Origin: an uncultured Clostridium sp.
GTDB lineage: Bacteria > Bacillota > Clostridia > TANB77 > CAG-508
Length of the DNA: 36,032 bases
Assembly (NCBI GenBank): GCA_948434985.1
Contig: CAOJFV010000001.1
Coordinates: forward strand, 1 to 36,032
Direction: 5' to 3'
Part shown: piece after piece, positions 25,618-34,930 of the stretch
Numbering within the stretch: the stretch's first letter is position 1
Layout: every line of letters starts with the position of its first letter
The notes under the pieces: generated by a model
The model's input: only the letters and a program-made list of their open reading frames with translations
The model's database searches: none
Told to the model about the DNA's origin: nothing
Position numbers and translations under genes: made by a program

Positions 25618-26040
25618 ATGTTAGATAAAGAACAAATAAAAGAAATAATTCCACAAAGAGAACCATTTTTAATGATAGATGAAGTAGAAGAATTTATACC
25701 AGGAGAAAGTGCAGTAGCATATAAAAATGTTTGTGAAGAAGAATGGTACTTTAAAGGACACTTCCCAGGAAATCCTATAATGCCAGGAGTATTAATTACT
25801 GAAAGTTTAGCACAAACTGGAGCAGTTGCAATTTTATCTATGGAAGAAAATAAAGGAAAAAATGCTTTATTTGGTGGAATAGATAAAATGAAATTTAAAA
25901 AAATGGTAGTTCCAGGTGATAGACTTAAGTTAGAAGTTAAAATTATCAAAAGAAAAGGACCAATAGGAGTAGGAGAGGCTATTGCAACAGTTAATGGAAG
26001 TGTCGCAGCTAAAGGAGAACTAACCTTTGCAGTAGTATAG
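25618..26040 (+). CDS. fabZ: 3-hydroxyacyl-ACP dehydratase
   Basis: The 140-residue hot-dog-fold enzyme has the start KEIIPQREPFLMIDEVEEFI, the catalytic His in FKGHFPGNPIMPGVLITESL with the Glu of the helix just after, and FGGIDKMKFKKMVVPGDRL. It dehydrates 3-hydroxyacyl-ACP. It lies 10 nt after accB with AGGAG. Confidence 0.96.
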   Translation: MLDKEQIKEIIPQREPFLMIDEVEEFIPGESAVAYKNVCEEEWYFKGHFPGNPIMPGVLITESLAQTGAVAILSMEENKGKNALFGGIDKMKFKKMVVPGDRLKLEVKIIKRKGPIGVGEAIATVNGSVAAKGELTFAVV

Positions 26041-26079
26041 TACTATATATTATGCTAATTGTTCTATAATAGCGTGAAT

Positions 26080-26220
26080 GTAGATATATATTTATAATTT
26101 AGTAAAATGGTGGCGAGGCTTTTGTGGGTGACCAATAGAAACTGTTAAAATACGAAGTATTTGCTACAGTTTCATTGGGGAAAGCCGAAGTGTTTTAATA
26201 AATTATAAATATATATCTAC
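26080..26220. ncRNA. Long-stem intergenic structure B (fabZ-accC gap)
   Basis: A perfect 22-bp stem joins 26080-26101 to 26199-26220. Inside it, further helices stack in order: GGCTTT/AAAGCC (26117/26181), CCAAT/ATTGG (26132/26174), GAAACTGT/ACAGTTTC (26138/26166) and AAATAC-GAA-GTATTT (26148-26162). The whole 141 nt thus forms one long interrupted hairpin. The right flank ATATGAGCGG matches structure A. No open reading frame is inside. Confidence 0.7.
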
Positions 26221-26269
26221 ATATGAGCGGATTATATGTTAAAAATTTATAAAAAGAGGTGATAATTAA

Positions 26270-27635
26270 ATGAACAAAATATTAATTGCAAATCGTGGAG
26301 AAATTGCAGTCCGTATAATTAGAGCATGTAAAGAAATGAATATAAAAACCGTTGCAGTTTATTCAGAAGCAGATAAAGATGCACTTCATACACGTTTAGC
26401 AGATGAAGCAATATGTATAGGACCAGCACCTTCAAATAAAAGCTATTTAAACATAAAAAATATAATAGAAGCAGCATATATAACAGGAGCTGATAGCATT
26501 CACCCAGGATTTGGATTTTTATCTGAGAATGCTGAGTTTGCTAAAATATGTGAAGAATCTAATATTAAATTTATAGGACCAAGTTCAAAAGTAATAAATT
26601 TGTTAGGAAACAAATCAAACAGCAAAGAACTAATGAAGGAAGCAGGTGTTCCAGTTATACCAGGATCAGAAGGAAGTGTAAAAGGATTAAAAGATGCTTA
26701 TAGTATTGCTGAAAAAATAGGTTATCCAATTATGTTAAAAGCAGCAGCAGGTGGTGGAGGAAAAGGAATTAGAATAGTAAATAATAGTTATGAATTAGAA
26801 ACAAATTATAATATTGTAAAACAAGAAGCAAAAAATTCATTTAATGATGATGAAATTTACATAGAAAAATTCATTAAAAATCCAAGACATATAGAGATTC
26901 AAATACTAGCAGATGAACACGGAAACATAGTACATCTAGGTGAAAGGGATTGTACAATACAAAGAAACCACCAAAAAATAATAGAAGAAACACCTTCAAC
27001 AGCAATTGATGATAAATTAAGAAATAAAATGGGAAAAGCAGCTATAAAAGCAGCTGAAAAGGCAGGATATACTAGCCTACGGAACAGTAGAATTTTTAGT
27101 AGATAGTGATAAAAATTTTTATTTTATGGAAATGAATACCAGAATTCAAGTAGAACATCCTATAACTGAAATGAGAACAGGGATAGATATTGTAAAAGCA
27201 CAAATAAAAATTGCGGCAGGAGAAGAATTAAAATTTAAACAAAAAGATATTGAATTTAAAGGACATTCAATAGAATGTAGAATAAATGCTGAAAATCCTA
27301 CAAAAAATTTTATGCCAAGTCCTGGAAAAATTAATGAAATAAATCTTCCAGGAGGAAATGGAATAAGAGTAGATACTGCTATATATAATGGTTACACAAT
27401 ACCAACAAACTATGACTCGATGATTGCAAAAATAATAACACATGGAACAACACGAAATGAAGCAATAGCAAAAATGAAAAGAGCATTAGAAGAATTAGTA
27501 ATAGATGGAATAAATACAAATAGAGATTTCCTTTTTTGTATAATAAGAAATCCAGATTTTATCAGGGGAAATTTTGATACTTCTTTTATTGAAAAAGAAA
27601 TATTAAAAACTCCAAATCAAAAGAAAGAGGAGTAG
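26270..27635 (+). CDS. accC: Biotin carboxylase, needs a +1 shift at CGG 27080-27082
   Basis: AGAGGTGAT precedes ATG 26270. The zero frame holds the N-terminal domain ([20 protein letters not shown]), the ATP-grasp Gly-rich loop ([14 protein letters not shown]) and [19 protein letters not shown], and breaks after KAGYTSL. Skipping the C of CGG continues [20 protein letters not shown] and [11 protein letters not shown], with the catalytic Glu/Arg. The full protein is 454 residues, normal for AccC. It carboxylates biotin on AccB with ATP and bicarbonate. The catalytic C-terminal part depends on the shift. Confidence 0.95.
27080..27082 (+). other. CGG +1 shift site, accC
   Basis: Zero frame CTA CGG AAC; after skipping C, GGA ACA GTA GAA (Gly-Thr-Val-Glu). 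Quadruplet CGGA after 270 codons, at the invariant Gly of AGTVEF in relatives. Confidence 0.92.
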
Positions 27636-27638
27636 AAA

Positions 27639-28478
27639 ATGATTGTTGATAAAATAAAAAAGAGGGAAGTTGCAAATGTTAAAAATAAAAAAACTAAAAT
27701 AGATATACCAATAGGTAAATGGGTTAAATGCGAAGCTTGTAAAGAAATAATATATAAAGAAAAAGTTAGAGAAAACTTAAATATTTGTCCCAATTGTGGA
27801 CACTACTTTAGAATGCACATTGGAAAAAGAATAGAACTAATCATAGACAATGGAACATATGAAAGATTTAATTTAAATATTGAAACAACAAATCCATTAG
27901 ATTTAGAAGATTACCCAAATAAACTAAAAATGCTAAGAGAAAAAACAGGGCTTGAAGAAGCGGTTAGCTGTGGCGTGGGAAATATAAATGGAGAAAAAGT
28001 TGTAATATGTATAATGGATAGTGGCTTCTTAATGGGAAGTATGGGAATTGTAGTAGGAGAAAAAATAACATATGCAATAGAACAAGCAATAGAACAAAGA
28101 TTACCACTTATAATATTTTGTGTATCAGGTGGTGCAAGAATGCAAGAAGGTATTATATCCCTAATGCAAATGGCAAAAGTATCAGTAGCACTTACAAAAT
28201 TAGATGAAGCAGGATTGTTATATATATCTGTACTAACAGACCCTACATATGGAGGTGTTACAGCATCCTTTGCAAGTTTAGGAGATATAATTCTAGCAGA
28301 GCCAAAAGCTATGATAGGTTTTGCAGGGCAACGAGTAATAGAACAAACAATAAAAGAATCATTGCCTGAGGGATTCCAAACAGCTGAATTCTTATTAGAA
28401 CACGGATTTATAGATAAAATAGTTGAAAGAAAAGATTTAAAAGATACATTATATAAATTAATACAGTATCATAGATAA
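27639..28478 (+). CDS. accD: Acetyl-CoA carboxylase carboxyltransferase beta subunit
   Basis: The 279-residue protein has the N-terminal zinc ribbon ([10 protein letters not shown] ... [10 protein letters not shown]) and the crotonase-fold core: [60 protein letters not shown] and [11 protein letters not shown]. With AccA it moves the carboxyl group from biotin to acetyl-CoA. It starts three bases after the accC stop. It is intact in the zero frame. Confidence 0.97.
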   Translation: MIVDKIKKREVANVKNKKTKIDIPIGKWVKCEACKEIIYKEKVRENLNICPNCGHYFRMHIGKRIELIIDNGTYERFNLNIETTNPLDLEDYPNKLKMLREKTGLEEAVSCGVGNINGEKVVICIMDSGFLMGSMGIVVGEKITYAIEQAIEQRLPLIIFCVSGGARMQEGIISLMQMAKVSVALTKLDEAGLLYISVLTDPTYGGVTASFASLGDIILAEPKAMIGFAGQRVIEQTIKESLPEGFQTAEFLLEHGFIDKIVERKDLKDTLYKLIQYHR

Positions 28479-28486
28479 ATTAATAT

Positions 28487-28626
28487 GCAAAATGTTATAT
28501 ATTTATTTTATTCATTCCAGATTATAACCTTCCCACCGATGCTGTAATAGGCAAAGCCTTAACAGCATTCGGCGGTCCCCACGTGGTTAAATCTTACATT
28601 TCTAAAATAAATATATAACATTTTGC
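28487..28626. ncRNA. Long-stem intergenic structure C (accD-accA gap)
   Basis: A perfect 24-bp stem joins 28487-28510 to 28603-28626. The core folds again: AGATTATAACC with GGTTAAATCT (28519/28585), and ACCGATGCTGT with ACAGCATTCGGCGGT (28535/28562), closed by GGC-AAA-GCC. The core is strikingly GC-rich for this genome. It lies between two genes whose products form one enzyme, so it should be transcribed in the same mRNA. No T run follows. Confidence 0.7.
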
Positions 28627-28692
28627 TCAAATTAACAAGAAATATATTACTTCAACTTGAAAGTACTTATAACGAATAGGAGGTGTTGAACT

Positions 28693-29503
28693 TTGGCTAA
28701 AAAACTGACTGCGTGGGAAAGAGTCGAAATAGCAAGAAATCCTAAAAGAAAAACAGCACTTGATTATATAGAAGCTATATTTGATGATTTTATAGAATTA
28801 CACGGAGATAGAAACTTTAAAGATGATAAAGCAGTTGTTTGTGGGTTAGCAAAAATAGAAAATCAAAATTTCACAATAATTGCAGAACAAAAAGGAAGGC
28901 GGAACAAAAGAAAATATAGAAAGAAACTTTGGAATGCCAAATCCCGAAAGCTATAGAAAAGGTATTAGATTTATGAAACAAGCAGAAAAGTTTAAAAGAC
29001 CAGTTATTACTTTTATTGATACAAAAGGAGCATACCCAGGAATTGGTGCAGAAGAAAGAGGGCAAGGGGAGGCTATTGCAAAATCTATGTTTGAAATGGC
29101 AAAATTAAAAGTGCCAATAATATCAATAGTAATAGGAGAAGGTTCAAGTGGAGGAGCGTTAGCAATAGGTGTTGCAAACAAAGTGTTTATGTTAGAAAAT
29201 GCAATTTATTCTATCCTTTCACCAGAAGGTTATAGCACTATTTTGTGGAAAGATGGGAGTAGATATAAAGAAGCGGCAGAAAAAATGAAATTAACAGCAA
29301 AGGATTTATATGATTTAAAAGTAATAGACAAAATAATAAAAGAACCAAATGGTGATGAACAAGAGAGCTTTAATAGTATAGTAAGTAGTTTAAAAAAAGA
29401 AATATGTACTACGCTAAATCAATTAAATAAATTAAGTACAGAAGAAATTGTACAAAAGAGATATGAAAAATTCAGAAATATGGGAGAATATAGGGAGGTA
29501 TAA
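28693..29503 (+). CDS. accA: Acetyl-CoA carboxylase carboxyltransferase alpha subunit, needs a +1 shift at CGG 28900-28902
   Basis: The start is TTG 28693 behind AGGAGGTG. The zero frame ([20 protein letters not shown] ... [11 protein letters not shown]) breaks at CGG. Skipping the C gives [20 protein letters not shown], then [40 protein letters not shown] and [12 protein letters not shown], to 29503 (269 residues). Relatives read GR(D/N)TKENI, so exactly one residue is made from four bases. The substrate-binding core is entirely after the shift. It pairs with AccD. Confidence 0.95.
28900..28902 (+). other. CGG +1 shift site, accA
   Basis: Zero frame AGG CGG AAC; after skipping C, GGA ACA AAA GAA (Gly-Thr-Lys-Glu). 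Quadruplet CGGA after 69 codons. Confidence 0.93.
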
Positions 29504-29505
29504 AA

Positions 29506-30279
29506 ATGTTATTAAAAGATAAAAAAATATTAATTATGGGAATAAGAAATAAGTGGAGTATAGCTTTTGGAATTGCTAAATCTGCTTATGAAAATGGAGC
29601 AAAATTAATTTTTACATATATGGGAGAAGAAAATAAAGATAAAATAGAAGAATTAATAAAGGAATTTAAAGGAAGTAAAGCATATGTATTAAATGGAGCA
29701 TCAGAAGATGAATTAGTAAAAGATGTTTTTACTAAAATAAAAGAAGAAAATGGAAAAATAGATGGAATTGTTCATGGGGTTGCACATGCAAATACAGAAG
29801 ATTTACACAATGATTTTGTATATACATCGAAAGATGGATATTCACACGCAGTCGATGTAAGTGCTTATTCATTTGTACTTGCTACAAGAATGGCAAAAGA
29901 GCTAGATATGTTAAATGAACAAGCAAGTATAGTAACGTTAACATATCATGGATCTACAAAAGTATTAGAAGGATATAATGTAATGGGAGTTGCAAAAGCT
30001 GCATTAGAAGCAAGTGTTAGATATTTAGCAGAAAATTTAGGAAAAACTGGGATGAGAGTAAATGCAGTTTCAGCAGGACCGATAAAAACTTTATCTGCAA
30101 AAGGAATAAAAGATTTTTCATCTATACTAACAGTAGTAGAAGAAAAATCACCATTACATAGAAACGTTACAACTGAACAAGTTGGTAATGTTGCAACATT
30201 TTTACTTAGCAATATGTCAGACAGTATAACAGGTCAAGTTATATATGCTGATAGTGGATATAATATAATGGGAGTTTAA
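29506..30279 (+). CDS. fabI: Enoyl-ACP reductase (FabI type)
   Basis: The 257-residue SDR-like enzyme has MGIRNKWSIAFGIAKSAYEN (FabI cofactor motif), VHGVAHANTEDLHNDFVYTS, LTYHGSTKVLEGYNVMGVAK with the Tyr-x6-Tyr-x6-Lys triad region, and AVSAGPIKTLSAKGIKDF. It reduces enoyl-ACP with NAD(P)H and closes the elongation cycle; FabI is the triclosan target. It is the last gene of the operon, two bases after accA. Many Clostridia use FabK at this step instead. Confidence 0.95.
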   Translation: MLLKDKKILIMGIRNKWSIAFGIAKSAYENGAKLIFTYMGEENKDKIEELIKEFKGSKAYVLNGASEDELVKDVFTKIKEENGKIDGIVHGVAHANTEDLHNDFVYTSKDGYSHAVDVSAYSFVLATRMAKELDMLNEQASIVTLTYHGSTKVLEGYNVMGVAKAALEASVRYLAENLGKTGMRVNAVSAGPIKTLSAKGIKDFSSILTVVEEKSPLHRNVTTEQVGNVATFLLSNMSDSITGQVIYADSGYNIMGV

Positions 30280-30338
30280 CCATACAAGTACGTTTCATTT
30301 TACTAAATGTTGAACATTTGTTGTAAAGTATAGATTTT

Positions 30339-30496
30339 AAATTATTATAAGTGTTTATAGATTAATATTTCAACTTTTGGTGTCGCAACCTACATTTTAC
30401 ACATTTATATGTGGGTTGCTCCATTCGATCTTCGCTACGCTTCGGTTGGTCGCTTACGCAGGTTTCATATTAATCTATAAACACTTATAATAATTT
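30339..30496. ncRNA. Long-stem intergenic structure D (fabI / oxidoreductase, convergent)
   Basis: A perfect 30-bp stem joins 30339-30368 to 30467-30496. The 98-nt core includes GCAACC/GGTTGC-type pairing (about 30386-30420) and a GC-rich tract (TTCGCTACGCTTCGG). It ends exactly at the stop codon of the convergent minus-strand gene. It could serve as a two-way terminator, but its size and core match structures A-C. Confidence 0.65.
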
Positions 30497-32004
30497 TTAC
30501 TCTAAATTAATTAATTCTAAATCTTTTATACTTGGGTCATACAAGCTTTTTCCTGTGTAGCTAAATCTAGAACCATGGCAAGGGCAATCCCAAGTTTTTT
30601 CTAAATTATTCCAAGATAGTTCACATCCAAGATGGGTACAAACTGGTTTTATTGCAAAAAACTTTCCCGCTGTATCTCTATAAATACCAACTTTAGAGCC
30701 TTCTACTTCTACAACTTTTCCTTCATCTCTACCAATTCCATTTAAAGTCTCGTTTGGAATTTTAAATTTATCTAAAACTAGAGAAGTAGAAACTTGTTTT
30801 AACATATTTGTAAATTCTGTACCATTCTTGATAGGTTTAAATCTAGTAGATAAAAATATATCTTCATATGGATTAGTATGACCTAAAATCTTATCACAAA
30901 TAATGTTAGCAGCTACATTTGAAGTTGTCATACCCCACTTCTTAAAACCGTGTTGCAACAAAAACATTTGGCATTACAGTAGAAAACTCACCAATATAAG
31001 GAATTTTATCAAGTGAAACACAATCCTGAGTTTGCCATTTGAATAATACTTTACTATCTGCATAAAGAGACTTTGCTACTTTTTCTAGATTTGTATAACA
31101 ATTAGATAAATCTTCTTTTGCACCAACTTTATGTTCAGAACCACCAATCAAAAGAATTTTTTTACCATTATAATTAGCCACTCTAAAAGAAGTGATAGGT
31201 GATTTTGTATTAATATACATACCATTAAAAAGTGGAGAATTAGTTTCTATTCCAATAATATAAGATGCTTCCTGATACATCTTTAAAAAATAAAAACCAG
31301 GAACATTAATAATTGGATAATGGCTAGCAAGGACAACATATTTTGAATGAACAATATTATTTTTAGTGTAAGTAGTATATCCACCATCAGTAGCTTTTAC
31401 ATCATAAACTTTGGAATCTTCATAAATTTCGCCATTGCTATTTAATATAGATTTACATAGACCATATACATACTTAAGAGGATTAAACTGTGCTTGATTT
31501 TTAAATTTAATACCTGCTAAAGCATTAAATGGAACATTTAATTTATCTACATATTCAGCGTCAACCCCTAGGGAATTTACAGCGGATACTTCATGTTTAA
31601 TTTTAATAATTTCATCTTCTAAATCAGTATAAACATAGCTATCTTGAAATTCAAAATCACAATCAATCTGCTCTTCATCTATAATATTTTTAATATTATG
31701 AATAGCTTGTTCATTAGCTTCCAAATATCCTTTAGCATATTCTTTAGAAAAAGTATTAATAAGATAATTATAAAATAGGCTATGCTGAGAAGTGATTTTT
31801 GCAGTAGTATTACCGAGTTGTGTGATAACCTATTTTATCTTTTTCTAAAATACAAACCTTAAGACCAGCTTTTGAAAGCTGGTATGCAGTAGAAATACCA
31901 GTGATGCCACCACCAACAATACAAACATCGACCGAAATATCTTTATCGAGTGAACTAAAATTTTTTTTAATATCTTTAGTAGAACAGATCCATAATGAAC
32001 TCAT
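30497..32004 (-). CDS. FAD-dependent oxidoreductase with C-terminal Rieske domain, needs two +1 shifts at CGG
   Basis: AGGAGG precedes ATG 32004. Three frames must be joined, at CGG 31815-31813 and CGG 30950-30948. Frame 1 has the FAD fingerprint VCIVGGGITGISTAYQLSKA and ends GYHTT. Frame 2 continues GNTTAKITSQHSLFYNYL, then YIGEFSTVMPNVFVAT. Frame 3 continues GFKKWGMTTSNVAANIICDK and the Rieske [2Fe-2S] ligands CTHLGCELSW and CPCHGSRF. The total is 501 residues, as in YurR-like DadA-Rieske proteins. Both junctions fall on conserved Gly. It is probably an amine or amino-acid oxidase; the substrate is unknown. Confidence 0.92.
30948..30950 (-). other. CGG +1 shift site 2, FAD/Rieske oxidoreductase
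   Basis: Zero frame ACA CGG TTT TAA; after skipping C, GGT TTT AAG AAG TGG GGT (Gly-Phe-Lys-Lys-Trp-Gly). Quadruplet CGGT; the zero frame stops two codons later. Confidence 0.93.
31813..31815 (-). other. CGG +1 shift site 1, FAD/Rieske oxidoreductase
   Basis: Zero frame ACT CGG TAA; after skipping C, GGT AAT ACT ACT GCA (Gly-Asn-Thr-Thr-Ala). Quadruplet CGGT; the zero frame has TAA immediately after CGG. Confidence 0.93.
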
Positions 32005-32129
32005 AAAAAAACCTCCTATTTATTAGTAGTATTACCAATAAAGGAGATTTAATGTTAAAATTAGTAAAATTTTTAGTATTAATATGACAGTTACTATATA
32101 ACGATATAGATTATTAATCTGCTCCATCT

Positions 32130-32192
32130 TGCACGAGGTAGGGTATTTTCTTTTTTTGTATACGCAAAAAAGAAAAGCACTACCTCACCGTG
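32130..32192. terminator. Stem-loop between rlmH and the oxidoreductase gene
   Basis: GAGGTAG (32135-32141) pairs with CTACCTC (32180-32186), and inside it TTTTCTTTTTT pairs with AAAAAAGAAAA. CACG and CGTG extend the base. It probably ends the rlmH transcript, but its bulk is more than a terminator needs. The rest of 32005-32232 shows only the oxidoreductase ribosome site and AT-rich sequence. Confidence 0.5.
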
Positions 32193-32232
32193 TCGCTAGT
32201 ATGTCTTATAAAATTATTTATACAGTAATATT

Positions 32233-32715
32233 TTACCAATGATAAGTCTCATTTTTAGAAATTTTAAAAGCTCTAAATAATTGTTCAAGTAAAAATACAC
32301 GTATAAGTTGATGAGGAAAAGTCATTTTAGAAAAACATAAAAGTTCGTTTGCGTTTAAAAGTACCTCATCTGTAAGGCCTAGTGTACCGCCAATAATAAA
32401 AGTAACAGTACTATTAAAATTTAAACCAATATCATCAATCTTTTTAGAAAAATCACTAGAAGAAAGTTCCTTACCTTTTAAATCTAAGCAAATAACATAA
32501 GAATCCTTTTTTATATTTTGTAATATTTTAGTACATTCTTTTTGCTTAATCTCATTAATGATACTAGGATTTAATTTATTAGGCAATTTCTCATCAGGTA
32601 ATTCTGTAAAACTTAAATTACAATACTTACTTAAACGTTTAGAATATTCGCTGATAGCAGATTTTAGATAATCCTCTTTAATTTTACCAACACAAATTAT
32701 ATTAATATTAAGCAT
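32233..32715 (-). CDS. rlmH: 23S rRNA (pseudouridine1915-N3)-methyltransferase
   Basis: The 160-residue SPOUT-fold protein starts NINIICVGKIKEDYLKSAIS. It has the SAM-binding knot FIIGGTLGLTDEVL and ends MTFPHQLIRVFLLEQLFRAF...YHW, the family's C-terminal signature. It methylates helix 69 of 23S rRNA. It follows the yycJ-like gene by 8 nt, so the two are cotranscribed. Confidence 0.96.
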   Translation of the reverse strand: MLNINIICVGKIKEDYLKSAISEYSKRLSKYCNLSFTELPDEKLPNKLNPSIINEIKQKECTKILQNIKKDSYVICLDLKGKELSSSDFSKKIDDIGLNFNSTVTFIIGGTLGLTDEVLLNANELLCFSKMTFPHQLIRVFLLEQLFRAFKISKNETYHW

Positions 32716-32723
32716 AATACCTC

Positions 32724-33539
32724 CTAACTATTACAAGTGATACGAGAATTGCAGATCTCAAAGAAATCACTTGGATGATCTCTATTTGCAACACTCAAAT
32801 CAATTGAATTATTAGAATATCCTTTTGTAGCCAATTCTTCAAGAACGGTATGCAAAGCAAGTTCAGGAAAATTATTTTCCTTAGATAAATGTCCTAAAAT
32901 TACTTTATCAAGTCCACAATTAATTAAATGAGAGACAGTTTGTCCAGCAAGTTTATTAGATAAATGTCCATTTGGTCCAGCAATTCTGGTTTTTAAAATA
33001 TAAGGATATTTAGAACATTTTAAAACTTCTGGGTCATAATTTGCTTCTAAGCACAAAAAAGAAGAACCTTCTAAATTACTTATAACATTATTAGTCATAT
33101 GTCCTAAATCAGTTGCAATACTAAACTTGTTTTTATCACATTCGAAACTAAATCCGCAAGGATTAGCCGCGTCATGAGGTATACTAAAAGGATGGATAAT
33201 AAAATCACCGATTTCAAATTTATCCTCATTATTAAAAAATTTTATATTATTATCACTAATTTTATCTTTTTGTAAAGGCATAGCATCCCAAGTTTTTGAA
33301 TTTGCGTAAACAGGGATATTAAATTTTTTAGAAATAGTACCTAAAGACTGAATATGGTCTGAATGTTCATGTGTAACTAAAATAGCATCAATATCATTAA
33401 TATTAACACCAATAGAATTTAGTCCATCTTCAACTTTTTTTGCACTTACTCCACTATCAACTAATATTTTAGCATTATTACTTTCTACAAATAAACTATT
33501 GCCAGTACTTCCGCTATATAAACTACAAAATTTTAACAT
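32724..33539 (-). CDS. yycJ: YycJ/WalJ-like MBL-fold hydrolase
   Basis: The 271-residue protein begins LKFCSLYSGSTGNSLFVESN, with the metal motif LVTHEHSDHIQSLG, then IPHDAANPCGFSF, SIATDLGHMTNNVI and VILGHLSKENNFPELA, as in YycJ. The family contains DNA 5'-exonuclease-like enzymes tied to the Wal regulon and DNA repair in Bacillota. It lies upstream of rlmH, as is common in this phylum. Confidence 0.9.
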   Translation of the reverse strand: MLKFCSLYSGSTGNSLFVESNNAKILVDSGVSAKKVEDGLNSIGVNINDIDAILVTHEHSDHIQSLGTISKKFNIPVYANSKTWDAMPLQKDKISDNNIKFFNNEDKFEIGDFIIHPFSIPHDAANPCGFSFECDKNKFSIATDLGHMTNNVISNLEGSSFLCLEANYDPEVLKCSKYPYILKTRIAGPNGHLSNKLAGQTVSHLINCGLDKVILGHLSKENNFPELALHTVLEELATKGYSNNSIDLSVANRDHPSDFFEICNSRITCNS

Positions 33540-33589
33540 AATTAATTATTTCATCCTTTGCCATACAATAATTAAAAAATAAATTAAAT

Positions 33590-33618
33590 TAAAAACACGG
33601 GATACCGTGTTTTTATAA
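33590..33618 (-). terminator. Terminator after murA
   Basis: AAAAACACGG (33591-33600) and CCGTGTTTTT (33605-33614) flank GATA. A and T runs on both sides allow termination in both directions; murA ends at 33622. Confidence 0.9.
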
Positions 33619-33621
33619 ATA

Positions 33622-34891
33622 TTAATCATCAATACTTACACGTTCAATGTTTGCACCGATATTTTTAAATTTTTCTTCGATATTTTCATAACCTCTATCA
33701 ATATGCTCAAGATTATAAATTTCAGTAACACCATTAGCACAAACACCTGCAATAATAAGTGCTGCACCAGCTCTTAAATCAGTCGCATAAACAGGAGCGC
33801 CATATAATTCATCTACACCTTCAAAAACGGCACTTTTACCTTGTGCTGTAATTTTAGCACCCATTTTATTTAATTCATCTGTATATTGAAATCTAGATTC
33901 CCAAATACTTTCATTAATAATACTTGTACCATCTGACAATGCTAATACTACACCCATTTGAGATTGTAAATCAGTAGGAAAACCAGGGTATGGAGAGGTT
34001 TTAATATTAGCCTTACTAGTTTTTTCATCACACCAAACATGAATAGTATCTCCATTTGTTTCTTCAGCATGAGCTCCCATTTCTATAACTTTAGCTGTGA
34101 TACATTCTAAATGTTTAGTAATACAATTTTTAATAACTAAATCACCACGAGAAGCAACACAAGCAAGCATAAAAGTACCAGCTTCAATTTGGTCTGGAAC
34201 AACAGAATAAGTAACGTTACTAGAAAGTTTTTCTACACCATTAATCTTAATAACATCAGTACCAGCTCCACGAATATCTGCACCCATAGCATTTAAAAAG
34301 TTCGCAACATCAACAACATGAGGTTCTTTTGCAGCATTATCAATAATTGTTGTACCTTCTGCTAGGACACTTGCAATCATAACATTAATAGTAGCACCAA
34401 CAGAAACCATATCCATATAAATAGAAGTACCTACTAATTTATCAGCATGAGCAGTAATATTACCTTGACCAACATCTACAGTTGCACCAAGGGCTTCAAA
34501 ACCTTTAATATGTTGGTCAATTGGCCTTGCACCAAGTTTACATCCGTCCTGGCATACCAACTTGTACATTATTGTATCTACCAAGTAAAGAACCAATTAA
34601 ATAGTAAGAAGCCCTAAATTTGCGAGTAAGATCTAAAGGAGCATTAGTACAAGCAAGGTTTCTAGAATCAATAGTAATAGAATTTTGAGAAACCCAAGTG
34701 ATTTTGGCACCTAAAGCTTCAATAATTTCTAAAAGACATTTAACATCACTAATATTAGGTAAGTTCTCAATAGTGCTAATACCATCATTAAGTAAACTTG
34801 CAGGAAGTATTGCAACAGCTGCATTTTTTGCACCACCAATAGAAACTTCACCTTTTAAAGGGGTTTTACCTTTAATAACTAATTTATCCAA
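33622..34891 (-). CDS. murA: UDP-N-acetylglucosamine 1-carboxyvinyltransferase, needs a +1 shift at CGG 34546-34544
   Basis: The start is ATG 34891 with AGGAGG upstream. The zero frame holds [20 protein letters not shown] and [13 protein letters not shown] and runs to [11 protein letters not shown], then CGG ATG TAA. Skipping the C gives [20 protein letters not shown] and an intact remainder to 33622, 422 residues in all. The Cys just after the shifted Gly is the phosphoenolpyruvate-binding active-site Cys of MurA (family PGGC.IGARP). The enzyme makes the first committed step of peptidoglycan synthesis and is normally essential. A second copy elsewhere cannot be excluded. Confidence 0.96.
34544..34546 (-). 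other. CGG +1 shift site, murA active-site loop
   Basis: Zero frame GGA CGG ATG TAA; after skipping C, GGA TGT AAA CTT GGT (Gly-Cys-Lys-Leu-Gly). Quadruplet CGGA after 115 codons. Confidence 0.95.
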
Positions 34892-34930
34892 ATTAAATTC
34901 CTCCTAGGAAAATTTTATACATAACAAAAA

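Noticed and set aside
26080-26220. Structures A-D as simple rho-independent terminators
   Set aside because: Three lie inside an operon whose products work together, the stems are far longer than needed, and no T run follows; D could still stop transcription.
19756-34891. Sequencing or assembly error as the cause of the eight frame breaks
   Set aside because: Errors would vary in base, direction and context. Here every break is one extra C before a GGN codon, and the many out-of-phase CGG trinucleotides are in intact genes. Reads were not available, so it remains formally open and is named as a refuting test.
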